A stretch of DNA of 64,000 bases from Lacinutrix neustonica (lineage in GTDB: Bacteria > Bacteroidota > Bacteroidia > Flavobacteriales > Flavobacteriaceae): NCBI RefSeq assembly GCF_026625145.1, contig NZ_CP113088.1, positions 2,831,501 through 2,895,500 of the forward strand, given 5' to 3'. Below the pieces are notes generated by a model that was not told the DNA's origin, searched no databases, and worked only from the letters and a program-made list of their open reading frames with translations. The position numbers and the translations under genes were made by a program. This document shows, piece by piece, positions 9,771-20,923 of this stretch (its first letter is position 1; every line of letters begins with the position of its first letter).

Positions 9771-11913
9771 ATGGCAATTTTAAATAAAATTAGAGAAAAA
9801 ACAGTCGTACTTATTTTAGTAATCGCATTAGCATTATTTGCGTTTATATTATCAGGGCTTTTAGATAACAAAGATGTTTTGTTCTCTAAGTCACCAAACA
9901 CAGTAGTGACTGTTAATGGTAAAGATATTTCTCGAGAGCAATTTATGGCTCAGGTGGAAGCAAGACAAAACCCAAACGCTACACAGTCTCAAATCATGAA
10001 TCAAGTATTTGATACCGAAGTTAGAAAAGCGGTTATGGAAGCGCAATATGAAAAATTAGGATTGAAAGTAGGTAGAGAGCAAATGCGTGATTTATTAAAA
10101 GAGCGCTATGCAAACAGTCCTCAGTTTTTAAATGCAGATGGCGTATACGATGAGTCTTTAATGAATCAATACATTGCCGATTTAAAAAAATCATCTCCAC
10201 AATTTTACCAAAGATGGATTGAAGGAGAAAAAGAAATAGCGGCGATTGCTTTACAGCAAAACTATATCAATATGATCAAAGGCGCTACAACAGCTACTTT
10301 GGCAGAAGGTGAATTAGAATATAAGTTAGAGAATGATAAAGTAGATATCAAATTTGTTCAAATACCTTTTTCTTCTATTCCGAGACAGTACTGTATCAGT
10401 GTCTAAATCTGAAATAAAAGATTATATCACAAAAAACAAAACAAAATACGAAGTTGAAGCGTCAAGAAACTTTCAATATGTAAAGTTTGAAGAACTGGCA
10501 TCAATAAAAGATGAAGACGAGATTCAGGATGCTTTAATAGCATTGGTTAAAGGTCGTGAAGTTTATAACGAGACGACTAAAGAAACAGAAAGAGCGCCTG
10601 GTTTCGCTAATGTGTCTATTGAAAAAGCAGAAGAATTTGTGAATGCAAATTCTGATGCGGAAGTTAAATTTCAGGACAAATTTGTTTATGCTTCTAGTTT
10701 TCCTAAAAATATTCAAGACAGTATTTTAAAATTAAATGTGGGGGATGTATATGGGCCGTACAGAGATGGGCAAACGTATAAACTCACAAAGCTTTTAGCT
10801 AAAAGAGAATTAGCAGATTCTATTAAATCTAGCCATATTATTATTCCTTTTGCAGGAACACAAACGGCAACGCCAGATTTGACACGAACAAAAGCGGAGG
10901 CTGAGAAAATGGCAGATAGTATTTTAACGTTAGTAAAAAACGATAAAGTCAAATATGCTGAAGTGGCTAATGAAATTAATACAGACGGAACAAAAGGAGA
11001 AGATGGAAGCATTGGATGGATACGCTTAACGGACTATAATCCGGCAGCGTTTGATCCGGATTTTGCTAATTTCTTATTCTTTAATGAAACGGGGGCTGTT
11101 GATGTTGTTTTAACAAAATTTGGTTTTCATATTATTAGAATTGATGAAAAGAAAAATGTAGATACAGCTTATAAAGTAGCAACAATTGAAAGAAAAATTG
11201 AACCGTCAATAGAAACGGAAGACGCTATTTTTAGAGATGCATCTAATTTTGAAGTATCTGTTGGAGATAAAGATTTTCAAGAGGTGGCTAAGGCTAAAAA
11301 CCTAAAAGTAAATCCTGTAAATACGGTTAAAGTTTTAGATGAAAACATCCCAGGAGCAGGAGCGCAAAGAAGCCTTGTACGTTGGACATTTGAAGACGGT
11401 ACAAAGGTTGGCGATATTAAACGTTTTAAAACGACAGACGGTTATATTGTGGTGCAGTTAACAAAGAAGAATGAAGCGGGTTTAATGAATATTGAAGATG
11501 CTTCTGTAACGGCATTACCAAAAATCAGAAAAGAGAAAAAAGCTGAAATGATTAAAGATAGAATTAAGGCAAAAACCTTAACAGATTTAGCTGCTGCTGA
11601 AAAGCAAACAGTGAAATCTGCTTTAGCGATTAATATGAAGAATCCAACAGTTGCTGGAGCAGGATTAGAACCAATTGTAGTCGGTACAGCATTCGGATTA
11701 AAAGAAGGGCAAACCTCAGGGTTAGTGACAGGTAACAAAGGTGTTTATATGGTGCAGTTAACGAAATTGACGCCTGCTTCAAAATTGGAAAACTACCAAT
11801 CATTCTCCAATCAAGTCTCTACCCAAAAGTCTATGGCTATAAATACCAGATTGTATAATGCTTTGAAAGAAGCAGCAGAAATTGAAGATAATAGAGCAAA
11901 CACAGTGCAATAA
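9771..11913 (+). CDS. PpiD-like periplasmic peptidyl-prolyl isomerase/chaperone
   Basis: A SurA-N/parvulin protein anchored in the inner membrane, which would help fold proteins leaving the Sec channel. One membrane helix (VVLILVIALALFAFILSGLL) lies at about residues 12-31, followed by a SurA_N-like region (VNGKDISREQFMAQVE). A parvulin domain is visible around ADSIKSSHIIIPF and GEDGSIGWI, ending FGFHIIRIDEKK. The frame breaks at 10380-10385 (CCGAGA for CCGGA); repair gives SIPDSTVSVSKSEI and 713 aa, the normal length for PpiD of Bacteroidota. A strong terminator follows. Confidence 0.85.
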
Positions 11914-11953
11914 CTAATGTCTTATAGGTACTGCTTATAGCATACTATAAATT

Positions 11954-11982
11954 AAAAAGGCCTCGCACTGCGAGGCCTTTTT
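11954..11982. terminator. Bidirectional terminator between ppiD-like gene and GHMP kinase
   Basis: The hairpin AAAAAGGCCTCG / CGAGGCCTTTTT has a CACTG loop, with A and T tracts on the two sides. It serves the convergent genes ending at 11913 (plus) and 12003 (minus). Confidence 0.9.
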
Positions 11983-12002
11983 AATTATAGGTCGTATTGA
12001 TT

Positions 12003-12926
12003 TTATTCTAAAATGATATCCTGAAAAGCCATAATCGTGTGATAGCCTTTACTTTTAAAATAAGAATGAACCTCTTTTTTGTGCCCCGTAGCTAAAATAA
12101 AATCCCCGCCCCAACCACCCGGACTCTTAATGGCATGCTGGTAATCATTAAAAAGACGTTGTTTTACTGGTGTTTGATTAGTGACTGTTCCAATTAATGT
12201 TTCATGTGCTTCGATGAGTGTTTCAAAGGTGTTCAGGGTGGCACAATCTAAAATGTCCTGGGTAATTTCATTTATTTTTAGAATGGTTTCTTTACTGTTT
12301 GTTTTGTTTTCCTGATAGGTTTTTATAGACTCACGACTGTCCTGCTTTTGATTTAAATGAATAAAAAACAAGTCGTTTTTAAAAGCTTTATTAAAGATAA
12401 TAGGCTGTAGTTTTGGTTTGGTATGCTGTCTCTCATAAACAATGGGAGAATGCTGTTGTGCACAGGCAATGTCGTAACCACTACCTCCAAACGTGGCGTT
12501 CGACAACGCAAAGGCATCTACTTGAGCCCATTGGGCAATATTGTTGATTAGAGTCGATGAGGAGCCTAATCCCCAATTGCTTGGGAATTCTAACTTTGAG
12601 GTCACGTTATATCCTGTTTTGGTAGATAAAAAAGTAGGCTTCAAATGTTGAGCCGCTTGTAATAATTCTATCAACCGGCTAGATACGGAACGGTCGTAGT
12701 GGGGCATTTGTGACTGGATAGTCTGTTCATCCACAAGTACAAATTCATCTTCAAACCAAACTGCATCTTGATCATCTAAACTTTGCCATTTAATTTTGGG
12801 TTCGTCTAGAACTTCTACGGTTAACATTTGTCCAAATTTTGTAGGCAAGGCCAAAGCTTTTGCACCATCTAAAACTACATATTCTCCTGTAAGTAGTAAT
12901 TTTCCATGACTGTAAAACCGTTGCAT
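12003..12926 (-). CDS. GYDIA-family GHMP kinase
   Basis: A small-molecule kinase of the GHMP superfamily. The family name comes from the motif seen here as GSGYDIACAQQ (about residue 150); the phosphate-binding motif WGLGSSSTLI is near residue 120, and the N-terminus GKLLLTGEYVVLDGAKALA is typical. Its stop-start overlap with the HMG-CoA reductase gene suggests that it acts in the mevalonate pathway to isoprenoids, probably phosphorylating mevalonate or phosphomevalonate; the exact substrate is inference. At 307 aa it is full length. The C-terminal PGGWGGDFILATG carries the conserved Gly-rich GHMP motif. Confidence 0.85.
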   Translation of the reverse strand: MQRFYSHGKLLLTGEYVVLDGAKALALPTKFGQMLTVEVLDEPKIKWQSLDDQDAVWFEDEFVLVDEQTIQSQMPHYDRSVSSRLIELLQAAQHLKPTFLSTKTGYNVTSKLEFPSNWGLGSSSTLINNIAQWAQVDAFALSNATFGGSGYDIACAQQHSPIVYERQHTKPKLQPIIFNKAFKNDLFFIHLNQKQDSRESIKTYQENKTNSKETILKINEITQDILDCATLNTFETLIEAHETLIGTVTNQTPVKQRLFNDYQHAIKSPGGWGGDFILATGHKKEVHSYFKSKGYHTIMAFQDIILE

Positions 12927-14224
12927 TAGCGTCTTAGTTTTTCAATTTCAGAAACCACAGCACTATGCGTTACCGTATTTGTCTTGAAATGATTAACAAT
13001 AACCTCTTTTTCATTTTTTGTAGCTTCAAACTGATTTAAAATGTTCATTAGGTGCATTTTCATATGTCCTTCTTGAATCCCCGTTGTGGTTAAGGAGCGT
13101 AAGGCGGCAAAATTTTGAGCCAAACCGGCCACTGCAACAATTTGCATGAGTTCTTTTGCAGAGGGTTTCCCTAAAATATCTAAAGCAATTTTAACTAAAG
13201 GGTGCAAATTGGTTAAACCGCCAACGGTTCCAAGGGCCAAGGGAATTTCTATCCGGAATGTAAAGACGCCGTTTTCAATCTTGGCATGGGTCAAGCTGGT
13301 GTATTTTCCGTTTCTAGAAGCGTAGGCATGTACTCCGGCTTCAATAGCTCTAAAGTCATTCCCCGTTGCTAAAACAACGGCATCGATACCATTCATAATG
13401 CCTTTATTATGAGTCACAGCTCTGTAGGGCTCAACTTCGGCAATAGAAACGGCTTGCACAAATTTTTTGGCAAAGGTTTCTGCGGCTATATTTTTGTCTT
13501 TTAAGTCTTCAATTTTACAAGACACTTCGGCTCTAACCGGACAATCTGGTACATAGTTAGAGAGAATGCTCATTATTATTTCTATAGGAGAATCAAGCGC
13601 TTTTTCAGCCTCCGCTTTAAAGGTTTTTGCAAATTGCTCTAAGCAGGAGTTTATAAAATTGGCCCCCATGGCATCCAGTGTTTCAAAAGTGGCATGAAGC
13701 TGATAATAGCCCTTTATGTCTTTGGTTTTATTACGCAATTCAATGTCTAAAATACCACCACCTCGTTTTTCCATGTTTTTAGTCATGGGTTTTGTGTCGG
13801 CAATTAATTGAGGTTTTACAGCGTTGAAGAACTGGTTCAAAGTCTCGAAATCACCAGTATATATAAAATGTACTTGCCCTATTTTAGTGGTGGAAATAAC
13901 CTCTGTTTTGAATCCGCCACGAGTCATCCAAAACTTTGCCGCTTTACTGGCGGCAGCCACTACAGAACTCTCTTCAATAGCCATTGGGATCGCATAGGTC
14001 TTCCCATTGATTAAAAAGTTTGGGGCTACCCCAAATGGTAAGTAATAATTAGAAATTGTATTTTCTATAAACTCATCATGAAGTTGCTGAAGTTTTAGGT
14101 CTTCATTAAAATATTGTGATATGGTTTCTTTGGCTATACTTGAATTTGAAAGGTAATTGGTGACTATCCAATCTATTTTTTCAGATTTTGTAAGCTTAGA
14201 AAAACCAGAAATTGATCTACTCAT
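12926..14224 (-). CDS. mvaA: Hydroxymethylglutaryl-CoA reductase, class II (degradative-type)
   Basis: Interconverts HMG-CoA and mevalonate in the cytosol. Although the class is called degradative, in flavobacteria it most likely serves mevalonate synthesis. At 432 aa it has class II length. Clear motifs are VPDCPVRAEVSCKI, HNKGIMNGIDAVVLATGND with RAIEAGVHAYA (substrate-binding Lys/Asp region), GTVGGLTNLHP, and the C-terminal EGHMKMHL with the catalytic His. It shares one base with the downstream GHMP kinase, so the two form a tight operon. The start at 14224 (MSRSISGFSK) lies about 20 bases from a TAnnTTTG promoter element. Confidence 0.93.
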   Translation of the reverse strand: MSRSISGFSKLTKSEKIDWIVTNYLSNSSIAKETISQYFNEDLKLQQLHDEFIENTISNYYLPFGVAPNFLINGKTYAIPMAIEESSVVAAASKAAKFWMTRGGFKTEVISTTKIGQVHFIYTGDFETLNQFFNAVKPQLIADTKPMTKNMEKRGGGILDIELRNKTKDIKGYYQLHATFETLDAMGANFINSCLEQFAKTFKAEAEKALDSPIEIIMSILSNYVPDCPVRAEVSCKIEDLKDKNIAAETFAKKFVQAVSIAEVEPYRAVTHNKGIMNGIDAVVLATGNDFRAIEAGVHAYASRNGKYTSLTHAKIENGVFTFRIEIPLALGTVGGLTNLHPLVKIALDILGKPSAKELMQIVAVAGLAQNFAALRSLTTTGIQEGHMKMHLMNILNQFEATKNEKEVIVNHFKTNTVTHSAVVSEIEKLRR

Positions 14225-14243
14225 TCCTTGTATATTAAGTGTG

Positions 14244-14251
14244 CAAAGATA
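14244..14251 (-). promoter_or_regulatory. -7 promoter element for the mvaA operon
   Basis: The minus strand reads TATCTTTG, matching TAnnTTTG, 20 bases before the mvaA start. No clear -33 box is visible at the expected distance. Confidence 0.55.
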
Positions 14252-14372
14252 CTATTCTCAAAATCATATTTCGAAGTATGAAACTCAGATTACTTATTTA
14301 AGTGTTAATAAATAGGGTTTTTTGCTTATTTTTTAGTAAACTTGGCATTCTTTTAAGATAAAAATATTCTAA

Positions 14373-16605
14373 ATGCAATTTTATAAATATTTACTACTTT
14401 TCTGCTTTTTAGCAACCTCTTTATCCTCAGCACAAAACAAATCCATAACATTAGAAGACCTGCTGGAAAGATGGAACTTTTAGAACCGAAAGTCTAGATG
14501 CTTTGCATTCAATGAACAACGGAAAACAATACTCTGTATTGAATGCGGATCGGGAGAATGGCATGACAACCATAGATGTTTATGATTATAAAACACTTGA
14601 GAAAGTAAAAACACTGGTAAACTCATCGGCTATAGAAGCTTTAGATTACTTTACAGATTACACCTTTAGTGCAGATGAAAACCAAGTGCTTTTAGCCACA
14701 GAGGTCACACCCATTTTTAGACGCTCTACTTTAGCGAAATACTACGTGTGTCATGTGAAGTCTCAGAAATTAACTGTGGTATCAGAAGATAAGATACAAG
14801 AACCCACGTTTTCACCTAACGGCACAATGGTCGCTTATGGTTTAAATAACAACCTATTCGTGAAAGATCTGGTTTCAGGTAAAACGAGTCAGATTACTTT
14901 TGATGGTGTAAAAAATAAAATCATTAATGGTATTACCGATTGGGTTTATGAAGAAGAGTTTGGTTTTGTTCGTGCTTTCGAATGGAATGCCACAGGCGAT
15001 AAAATCGCTTTTATTCGCTTTGATGAAACCAATGTGCCGAAATTTTCAATGGATGTATATGGTAATGATTTATACCAAACTCAAACGGTTTTTAAATATC
15101 CAAAAGCAGGGGAAGCCAATGCTATAGTATCGCTTCATGTTCACGATTTAAAGGCAAACACCACTGAAGCCATTACACTTGATAAAACCTACGACGATTT
15201 TTATATTCCAAGAATTAAATGGACCAATGCGCCAGATATGTTAAGTGCACATTACATGAATCGCCATCAAAATGAACTAGACCTATGGATCATAGACACG
15301 AAAGAGGATACGGCGTATTTAGTAATTGAAGAAAAGGATAAAGCTTATATTGACGTGACTGATAATTTAACTTTTTTAAAAGATAAAAGTTTTATTTGGA
15401 CCAGCGAAAAGGATGGGTATAACCACATCTACCATTATACTAAAAAAGGAAAACTCATTAATCAAGTGACTAAAGGGAATTGGGAAGTGACCAACTACTA
15501 TGGCTATGATGAGAAGACAGATAGAATTTACTATCAATCTGTAGAAAAGGGCTCAATAAATCGCGATGTTTATGCTATAAAACTAGATGGTACCAACAAG
15601 CAAAGGTTGTCTCAATCTCAAGGCACCAATAATGCCGACTTTAGTGCCGATTTTACATATTATATAAATACGTATTCTAGTGCATCAAGCCCACCACGTT
15701 ATACTCTTAATGATGCGTTAAATGGCGATGTAATAAAAACCATTAAAGATAATGAGGAGGTGGCACAAATACTTTCAGAATATGTGACGTCGCCAAAAGA
15801 ATTTTCTACTATTGAGGTCAATGGTAACGCTTTGAATATGTGGCTAATTAAACCTGCTCATTTTGATGCCAGCAAAACCTATCCTTTATTCATGTATCAA
15901 TATTCGGGACCAGGGTCACAGCAGGTAGCTAATAAATGGCATACGACAAATGATTACTGGTACCAAATGCTAGCCCAAAAAGGGTATATAGTCGCGTGTG
16001 TCGATGGGAGAGGTACGGGATTAAAAGGCGCTGATTTCAAGAAGGTCACTCAAAAAGAATTAGGAAAATTTGAATTGGAAGATCAAATAGAAGCGGCTAA
16101 ACAACTCGGGCAACGGGACTATATCGATCAACAACGTATAGGGATATGGGGATGGAGTTATGGTGGTTTTATGAGTAGTAATGCTCTGTTTAAAGGGAAT
16201 GCTATCTTTAAAATGGCCATTGCTGTCGCACCAGTAACCAGTTGGAGGTTTTACGATTCAATTTATACAGAACGTTACATGACCACGCCACAGGAAAACG
16301 CAAGTGGTTATGATGATAACTCACCCATTAACCATGTCGATAAATTAAAAGGGGATTTTCTGTTAATCCATGGTACTGGTGATGATAACGTGCATGTGCA
16401 AAACACGATGCGTATGGTGGAAGCTTTAATTCAAGCCGATAAGCAATTTGAATGGATGATTTATCCAGATAAAAATCATGGTATTTACGGCGGGAATACA
16501 CGTTTGCACTTATACAAAAAAATGACAAATTTTATAGACCGCACATTGGGTGATAAAATAGGCATCACAAACGAAAAAATCGAAGCAGTAAAAGTTAAAG
16601 GATAA
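14373..16605 (+). CDS. Dipeptidyl-peptidase IV-like S9 serine peptidase
   Basis: A secreted or periplasmic S9B-type peptidase that removes dipeptides from peptide N-termini, often after Pro. ATG 14373 opens a signal peptide (MQFYKYLLLFCFLATSLSSA). The N-terminal half is the DPPIV beta-propeller, including the Glu motif (DWVYEEEFGF). The C-terminal alpha/beta-hydrolase domain has the nucleophile in GWSYGG (about residue 594), Asp in GTGDDNVHV (about 670) and His in DKNHGIYGG (about 701). A one-base break lies between 14452 and 14463 (repair gives LEDLWKDGTFRTE; 743 aa). It is not at CCGG, unlike most others here. The peptide transporter gene follows 26 bases later, so peptide cleavage and uptake are probably linked. 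Confidence 0.92.
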
Positions 16606-16631
16606 TAAATTACTAACTAATATAATTATAT

Positions 16632-18221
16632 ATGGAATTTAAATTTGGAGGTTCGGAAACTAATCAAAGAACCGTGCTAGGACATCCATCCGGGTTGTTT
16701 GTCTTGTTCTTTACAGAAATGTGGGAGCGTTTTTCTTATTATGGAATGCGAGCATTGTTAGTGCTATTTCTGACGAAATCCATACTTGAAGGTGGATGGG
16801 CATGGGATAGAGCAGATGCATTAGTTTTATATGGATGGTATACTGGTTTGGTGTATTTAACTCCAATCATAGGAGGATTTATAGCGGACAGATTTTTAGG
16901 CTATAGAAGATCTGTCGTTTTAGGAGCATTTATAATGACATTAGGTCATGCATCCATGGCTTTAGAAGGGATGACTTCTATGTTTTTCTATGTTGGTTTA
17001 CTTTGTCTAATTGTAGGTAATGGGTTGTTTAAACCAAATATTTCTTCAATGGTAGGTCAGCTATATAAAGGTCAGGGTAAAGAGAAAGACGCTGGTTACA
17101 CTATTTTTTATATGGGTATTAATGCTGGAGCATTTTTAGGTATATTATTATGTGGATATATAGGAGAAAAAATTGGATGGCACTACGGATTTGGTTTAGC
17201 TGGAATTTTTATGTTTTTGGGTATGCTACAATTTTATTTTGCTCAAAAAATATTTGGAAGAATTGGATTATCTCCCAATCAAACAGAAGATTTTGACGAT
17301 GCTATCGAAAACAGTATTGATGAAGTAGGTGATAATATAGAAGATGTTTTAGAAAAAGCAGAAAAGTCTCATGTTGTTAGAGACAGAATGACTGTTATAG
17401 GAATATTTGCCTTGTTCACTGTATTCTTCTGGTGGGCATTCGAACAGGCAGGAGGTTCAATGACTATTTTTGCTGCAGATTATACAGATAGAGCTCTAGA
17501 AGGAAGTGCAGCAACTACATTTAAAGTTGTAAACACTGTAATAACGATAGTGCCTATGTTGGTTATTTCATGGGTTTTAGCTATGCTTTTTAAGCAGACG
17601 TTTAGTAAATATTCATTCTCAAATATCTGGTTAGGCTTAAGTTTTGTTATCATATGGGGTATAGTAATTTGGATGCTTAATAGAGAATTTCAAGCAGATA
17701 CAACTGAGGTTCCAGCATCTTGGTTTTCGGTCTTAAATTCGTTATTTATAATATTGTTTGCGCCAGTGTTCTCTAAGATTTGGGAAAGTAAATTCAATCC
17801 TTCAGGACCAGTCAAATTTGCAATAGGGTTGTTATTAGTTGGACTAGGATTTGGTATTTTGGCTTTTGGAGCTACGGCAATACCTGATGGTGCTAAAACA
17901 GCATCTGTTAGTTTAATGTTTTTGGTTGGAGCTTACTTGCTACATACACTTGGTGAACTTTGTGTTTCTCCTGTGGGTTTAAGTTATGTGAGTAAACTGG
18001 CACCTGCAAAACTGGTAGGGATGATGTTTGGTATTTGGTTCGTTTCTAACTTTTTAGCAAACCTACTGGGAGGTATAACAGGGAGTTATATGGATCCAAT
18101 TATGGAAGAACACGGTTTGTCTAATTTCTTTTTAATATTCACAATCATTCCAATTGTAGCAGCCTTAGTTATGTTTTTGCTTAATGGAAAGATTAAGAAA
18201 ATGATGCATGGGATACAGTAG
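16632..18221 (+). CDS. POT/PTR family proton-dependent oligopeptide transporter
   Basis: A 529-aa inner-membrane protein that imports di- and tripeptides with protons. The POT signature EMWERFSYYGMRALL appears at about residues 30-44, followed by GNGLFKPNISSMVGQLY and FYMGINAGAFLGI, all diagnostic. Around twelve or more hydrophobic helices are visible, with an acidic cytosolic loop (about 220-250). It follows the DPP-IV-like peptidase closely on the same strand, which fits a peptide-scavenging unit. The frame is complete and a terminator follows. Confidence 0.95.
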   Translation: MEFKFGGSETNQRTVLGHPSGLFVLFFTEMWERFSYYGMRALLVLFLTKSILEGGWAWDRADALVLYGWYTGLVYLTPIIGGFIADRFLGYRRSVVLGAFIMTLGHASMALEGMTSMFFYVGLLCLIVGNGLFKPNISSMVGQLYKGQGKEKDAGYTIFYMGINAGAFLGILLCGYIGEKIGWHYGFGLAGIFMFLGMLQFYFAQKIFGRIGLSPNQTEDFDDAIENSIDEVGDNIEDVLEKAEKSHVVRDRMTVIGIFALFTVFFWWAFEQAGGSMTIFAADYTDRALEGSAATTFKVVNTVITIVPMLVISWVLAMLFKQTFSKYSFSNIWLGLSFVIIWGIVIWMLNREFQADTTEVPASWFSVLNSLFIILFAPVFSKIWESKFNPSGPVKFAIGLLLVGLGFGILAFGATAIPDGAKTASVSLMFLVGAYLLHTLGELCVSPVGLSYVSKLAPAKLVGMMFGIWFVSNFLANLLGGITGSYMDPIMEEHGLSNFFLIFTIIPIVAALVMFLLNGKIKKMMHGIQ

Positions 18222-18240
18222 TGTACTTATAAGTTTTAAC

Positions 18241-18264
18241 AAAACGCCTCCTAGAGGCGTTTTG
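18241..18264 (+). terminator. Rho-independent terminator after the peptide transporter
   Basis: The hairpin AAAACGCCTC / GAGGCGTTTT has a CTA loop, 20 bases after the stop codon. Confidence 0.85.
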
Positions 18265-18319
18265 TATTTTTGTAACTTTGGAACACTATTTGCAATTAGG
18301 TTAAAAAAATAACATAGAA

Positions 18320-18867
18320 ATGAAAAAATATATTGTTTTGGCATTAATTGGTTTTTTTGCAACAGCAACATTGGTTGCACAGGAAATCAATTGGGTGACA
18401 TTAGAAGAAGCTGTTGCGCTTCAAAAGAAAAATCCTAAAAAAATAATGATGGACATGTACACCGTTTGGTGCGGTCCTTGTAAAATGTTAGATCGAAATA
18501 CCTTCAATAATAAAGATGTAGCAGCTTATGTAAACAAACACTATTATGCTGTAAAATTCAATGCAGAAGGCAACGATATCGTAAAATTTAAAGACAAGAC
18601 GTTTACAAATCCTAATTATAACCCTGCGAAAGCTAAAACTAGAAATTCGGGACATGAATTGTCGCGGTTTTTTAGTGTTCGGGCCTATCCAACATTAGTA
18701 TTTTTAGATGAGAACGCAGACTTTATAGCGCCAATTTCTGGTATAAAAAGCCACAACAATTAGAGTTGTATTTAAAAATGTTTAAGAAGGATGAACATTT
18801 AACCATGGATACTCAAGCTAAATTTAGTGCGTATTCCCAAAACTTCAAAGCAGAATTTACAGAGTAA
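18320..18867 (+). CDS. Secreted thioredoxin-like protein (WCGPC)
   Basis: A periplasmic thiol-disulfide protein. The signal peptide (MKKYIVLALIGFFATATLVAQ) is followed by a thioredoxin_7/DUF255-like fold with the redox motif WCGPC at residues 50-54 and the cis-Pro region RAYPTLVFLD. The frame breaks at about 18738-18745 (one base missing in TCTGGTATAAA); repair gives SGYKKPQQLELYLKMF and 182 aa. Its partner is unknown. TAACTTTG at 18273-18280 may be its -7 box, although no clear -33 element is present. A terminator hairpin follows inside the 3' end of the convergent comEC gene. Confidence 0.82.
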
Positions 18868-18872
18868 TCAAC

Positions 18873-20899
18873 TCAATCTAAATCGAATAAAAAAGCTCCC
18901 CTTTCACCTGTATAGTGAAAAGGGGTTTTTTGTTTTTTGCATGCTAGCTTCCAACGGGCAATCGCACTTTTATAGTTACTACCGTCTGCAATAATGAGTT
19001 TCGGTTTTAAAGCATTTAAAATTCTTACCATATTTACCTTTGGTGATTGGGTTAGTAATATGTAGTCGGGTTTAAAGTTTTTAACCTGATAGGCTCCAAG
19101 ACTATCTATAATTAGTAAATTTTGTTTGTTATCAAGTTTTAATACCGAAGGCAAGGTTTTTTCTTTTATTGTTTTAATGTTGTTTCCTACTTTATAATCA
19201 TTCAGGTTATAAAACTGTTGTAGACTATCCAAATTAGAATACACCAGTAATGCGTCAGCTGTTTTTTTTCCTATAATGGTATGCCTGCTTTTATGAAAGA
19301 TGGTGAGCTCATGAGAACTGTTTTTATATTTAGAGAACAAATACGAGCCTTGCAATAACAAAAGGCTAACTAAGGTATAGCGTAACCATTTGAGGTTCTG
19401 TTTTATCCCGAACTGTACAACTACGATAATGAATAGGTACGCAGCAAATAATTGATAAATGGTGAATGAAATGTCCTTAAATAAAAAACTTTCTTGATCC
19501 GCGATCCCTTGCATGAGCACATTCATTCCCTTTATTATAACACCGTAGATGTCTATTAACCATTGCGGTAACGCGTTTAATAACGCAACAACAATAACTA
19601 GTATACCCATGCCCAAAATAATCCCTAAAAAGGGGATGATTATAATATTAGCCACAAAGAAAAGCCCAGGAAATTGATGAAAGTGATAGAGGCTAATGGG
19701 CAAAACTCCAAATTGTGCGGCGACACCTACCGTAAAGTACCCCCATGTTTTGGCTAATAGATACGATTTAGGGCGCCATAACTGAAACAGTTTTGGTTGT
19801 ACTGCGACAATAGCTATAACGGCTAAATAACTTAACTGAAAACCGACATCAAATAAAAATAGGGGTTTAAAAAGCAATAATACAAAAACAGAAATCGCTA
19901 AGGTGTTGTAAATATTAGTGGGCCGTTTTAAATGCATACCAATAGCTATGATGCTAAACATGGTTACTGCACGAATTACAGAAGCCGATAAGCCTGCAAT
20001 TATAGCAAAGCCCCATAGGATAAGAATGAGTAATAGTATGGTGAGTGGTCTCCCATACCTTAGGCGTTTCAAAGGCGTAAATAAGGTGTGCAGTATCAAC
20101 AAGAGGATTCCCACATGTAGCCCGAAACAGCCGGAATATGTACCGCACCTGCATTTTTATAATTCTCATAAATGTCCTTGCTTAACTGTTGTCTTTGTCC
20201 TAAGATGAGGGCATTAATAATCGATAATACATCAGGCGAAAAGTTGGTTTGTTCTAGCTTTGAGTTAATCGCCTCCCGAATAGCATCTGCGTAACCGTAA
20301 ATGGTGTGCGGTTGTTCTCTTACAAATAAGAGCTGATGAGGTTTTACATAGAGTTGTTTATAGATGTATTGTTTTTCTAAGTAATCTTTATAATTAAATT
20401 GATGGGGATTGAGATTACTGTTGATGTCTTGAAAAGCTGCTGAGGTTATTAATACGTTATCAACTTTTAAGGTTGGCGCAGTGCTTTCTATGGAAACATT
20501 AAGTAGGGCTTTGCCGGAGGCGCAGAGGCTATCTATTTTAAGTATATCGACAATGTATTTGTCATGATAACTTCCCGATTTCAAAGCCGTTCGGATTCTA
20601 AATGTAATCTGTTGTTCTGCCGAGGCTATGTGTGTATAGTTTAAAGGGTCTTGACTTTCATTATGTCCGTTTGTGGTTAATACACCTATTGATATCATGC
20701 TGAGAAAGCTAAACAGACCAAACCAAAACGTTTTCAATACCTTTTGCTTTGTCATGAAATAGACAACACCTAAAATAAAGAGCAATAAAAGCGTTGCATA
20801 CAAAGATAAAGTTAAAGGAATAGCAAAATAATGAGCAATTAATATTCCTAAAACTAAACAAGACGTTAGCTTAATTATGGTGAAGTTTAGGAGTTTCAC
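18873..20899 (-). CDS. comEC: ComEC/Rec2-family competence membrane protein
   Basis: A DNA-channel component of natural transformation in the inner membrane. The GTG start at 20899 opens several N-terminal helices (FAIPLTLSLYATLLLLFILG). A soluble DUF4131-like region (about 100-215) follows, then the competence domain beginning INALILGQRQQLS and continuing AVSGLHVGILLLIL, with many helices. The frame breaks at 20121-20124 (one G lost from CCCGG, plus-strand view); repair gives 675 aa. The metallo-beta-lactamase-like C-terminus is short and poorly conserved (LLIIDSLGAYQV, IADGSNYKSAIARWK), without an obvious HxHxDH motif. To my knowledge this is usual in flavobacterial ComEC. Confidence 0.88.
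18898..18932 (+). terminator. Terminator for the thioredoxin gene, inside the comEC 3' end
   Basis: The stem CCCCTTTCAC / GTGAAAAGGGG (one bulged A) is followed by six T. It lies within the last codons of the convergent comEC gene, so the same bases also encode the end of ComEC. Confidence 0.75.
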
Positions 20900-20923
20900 T
20901 CCCTTAAGATAGTAAAAAAAATA

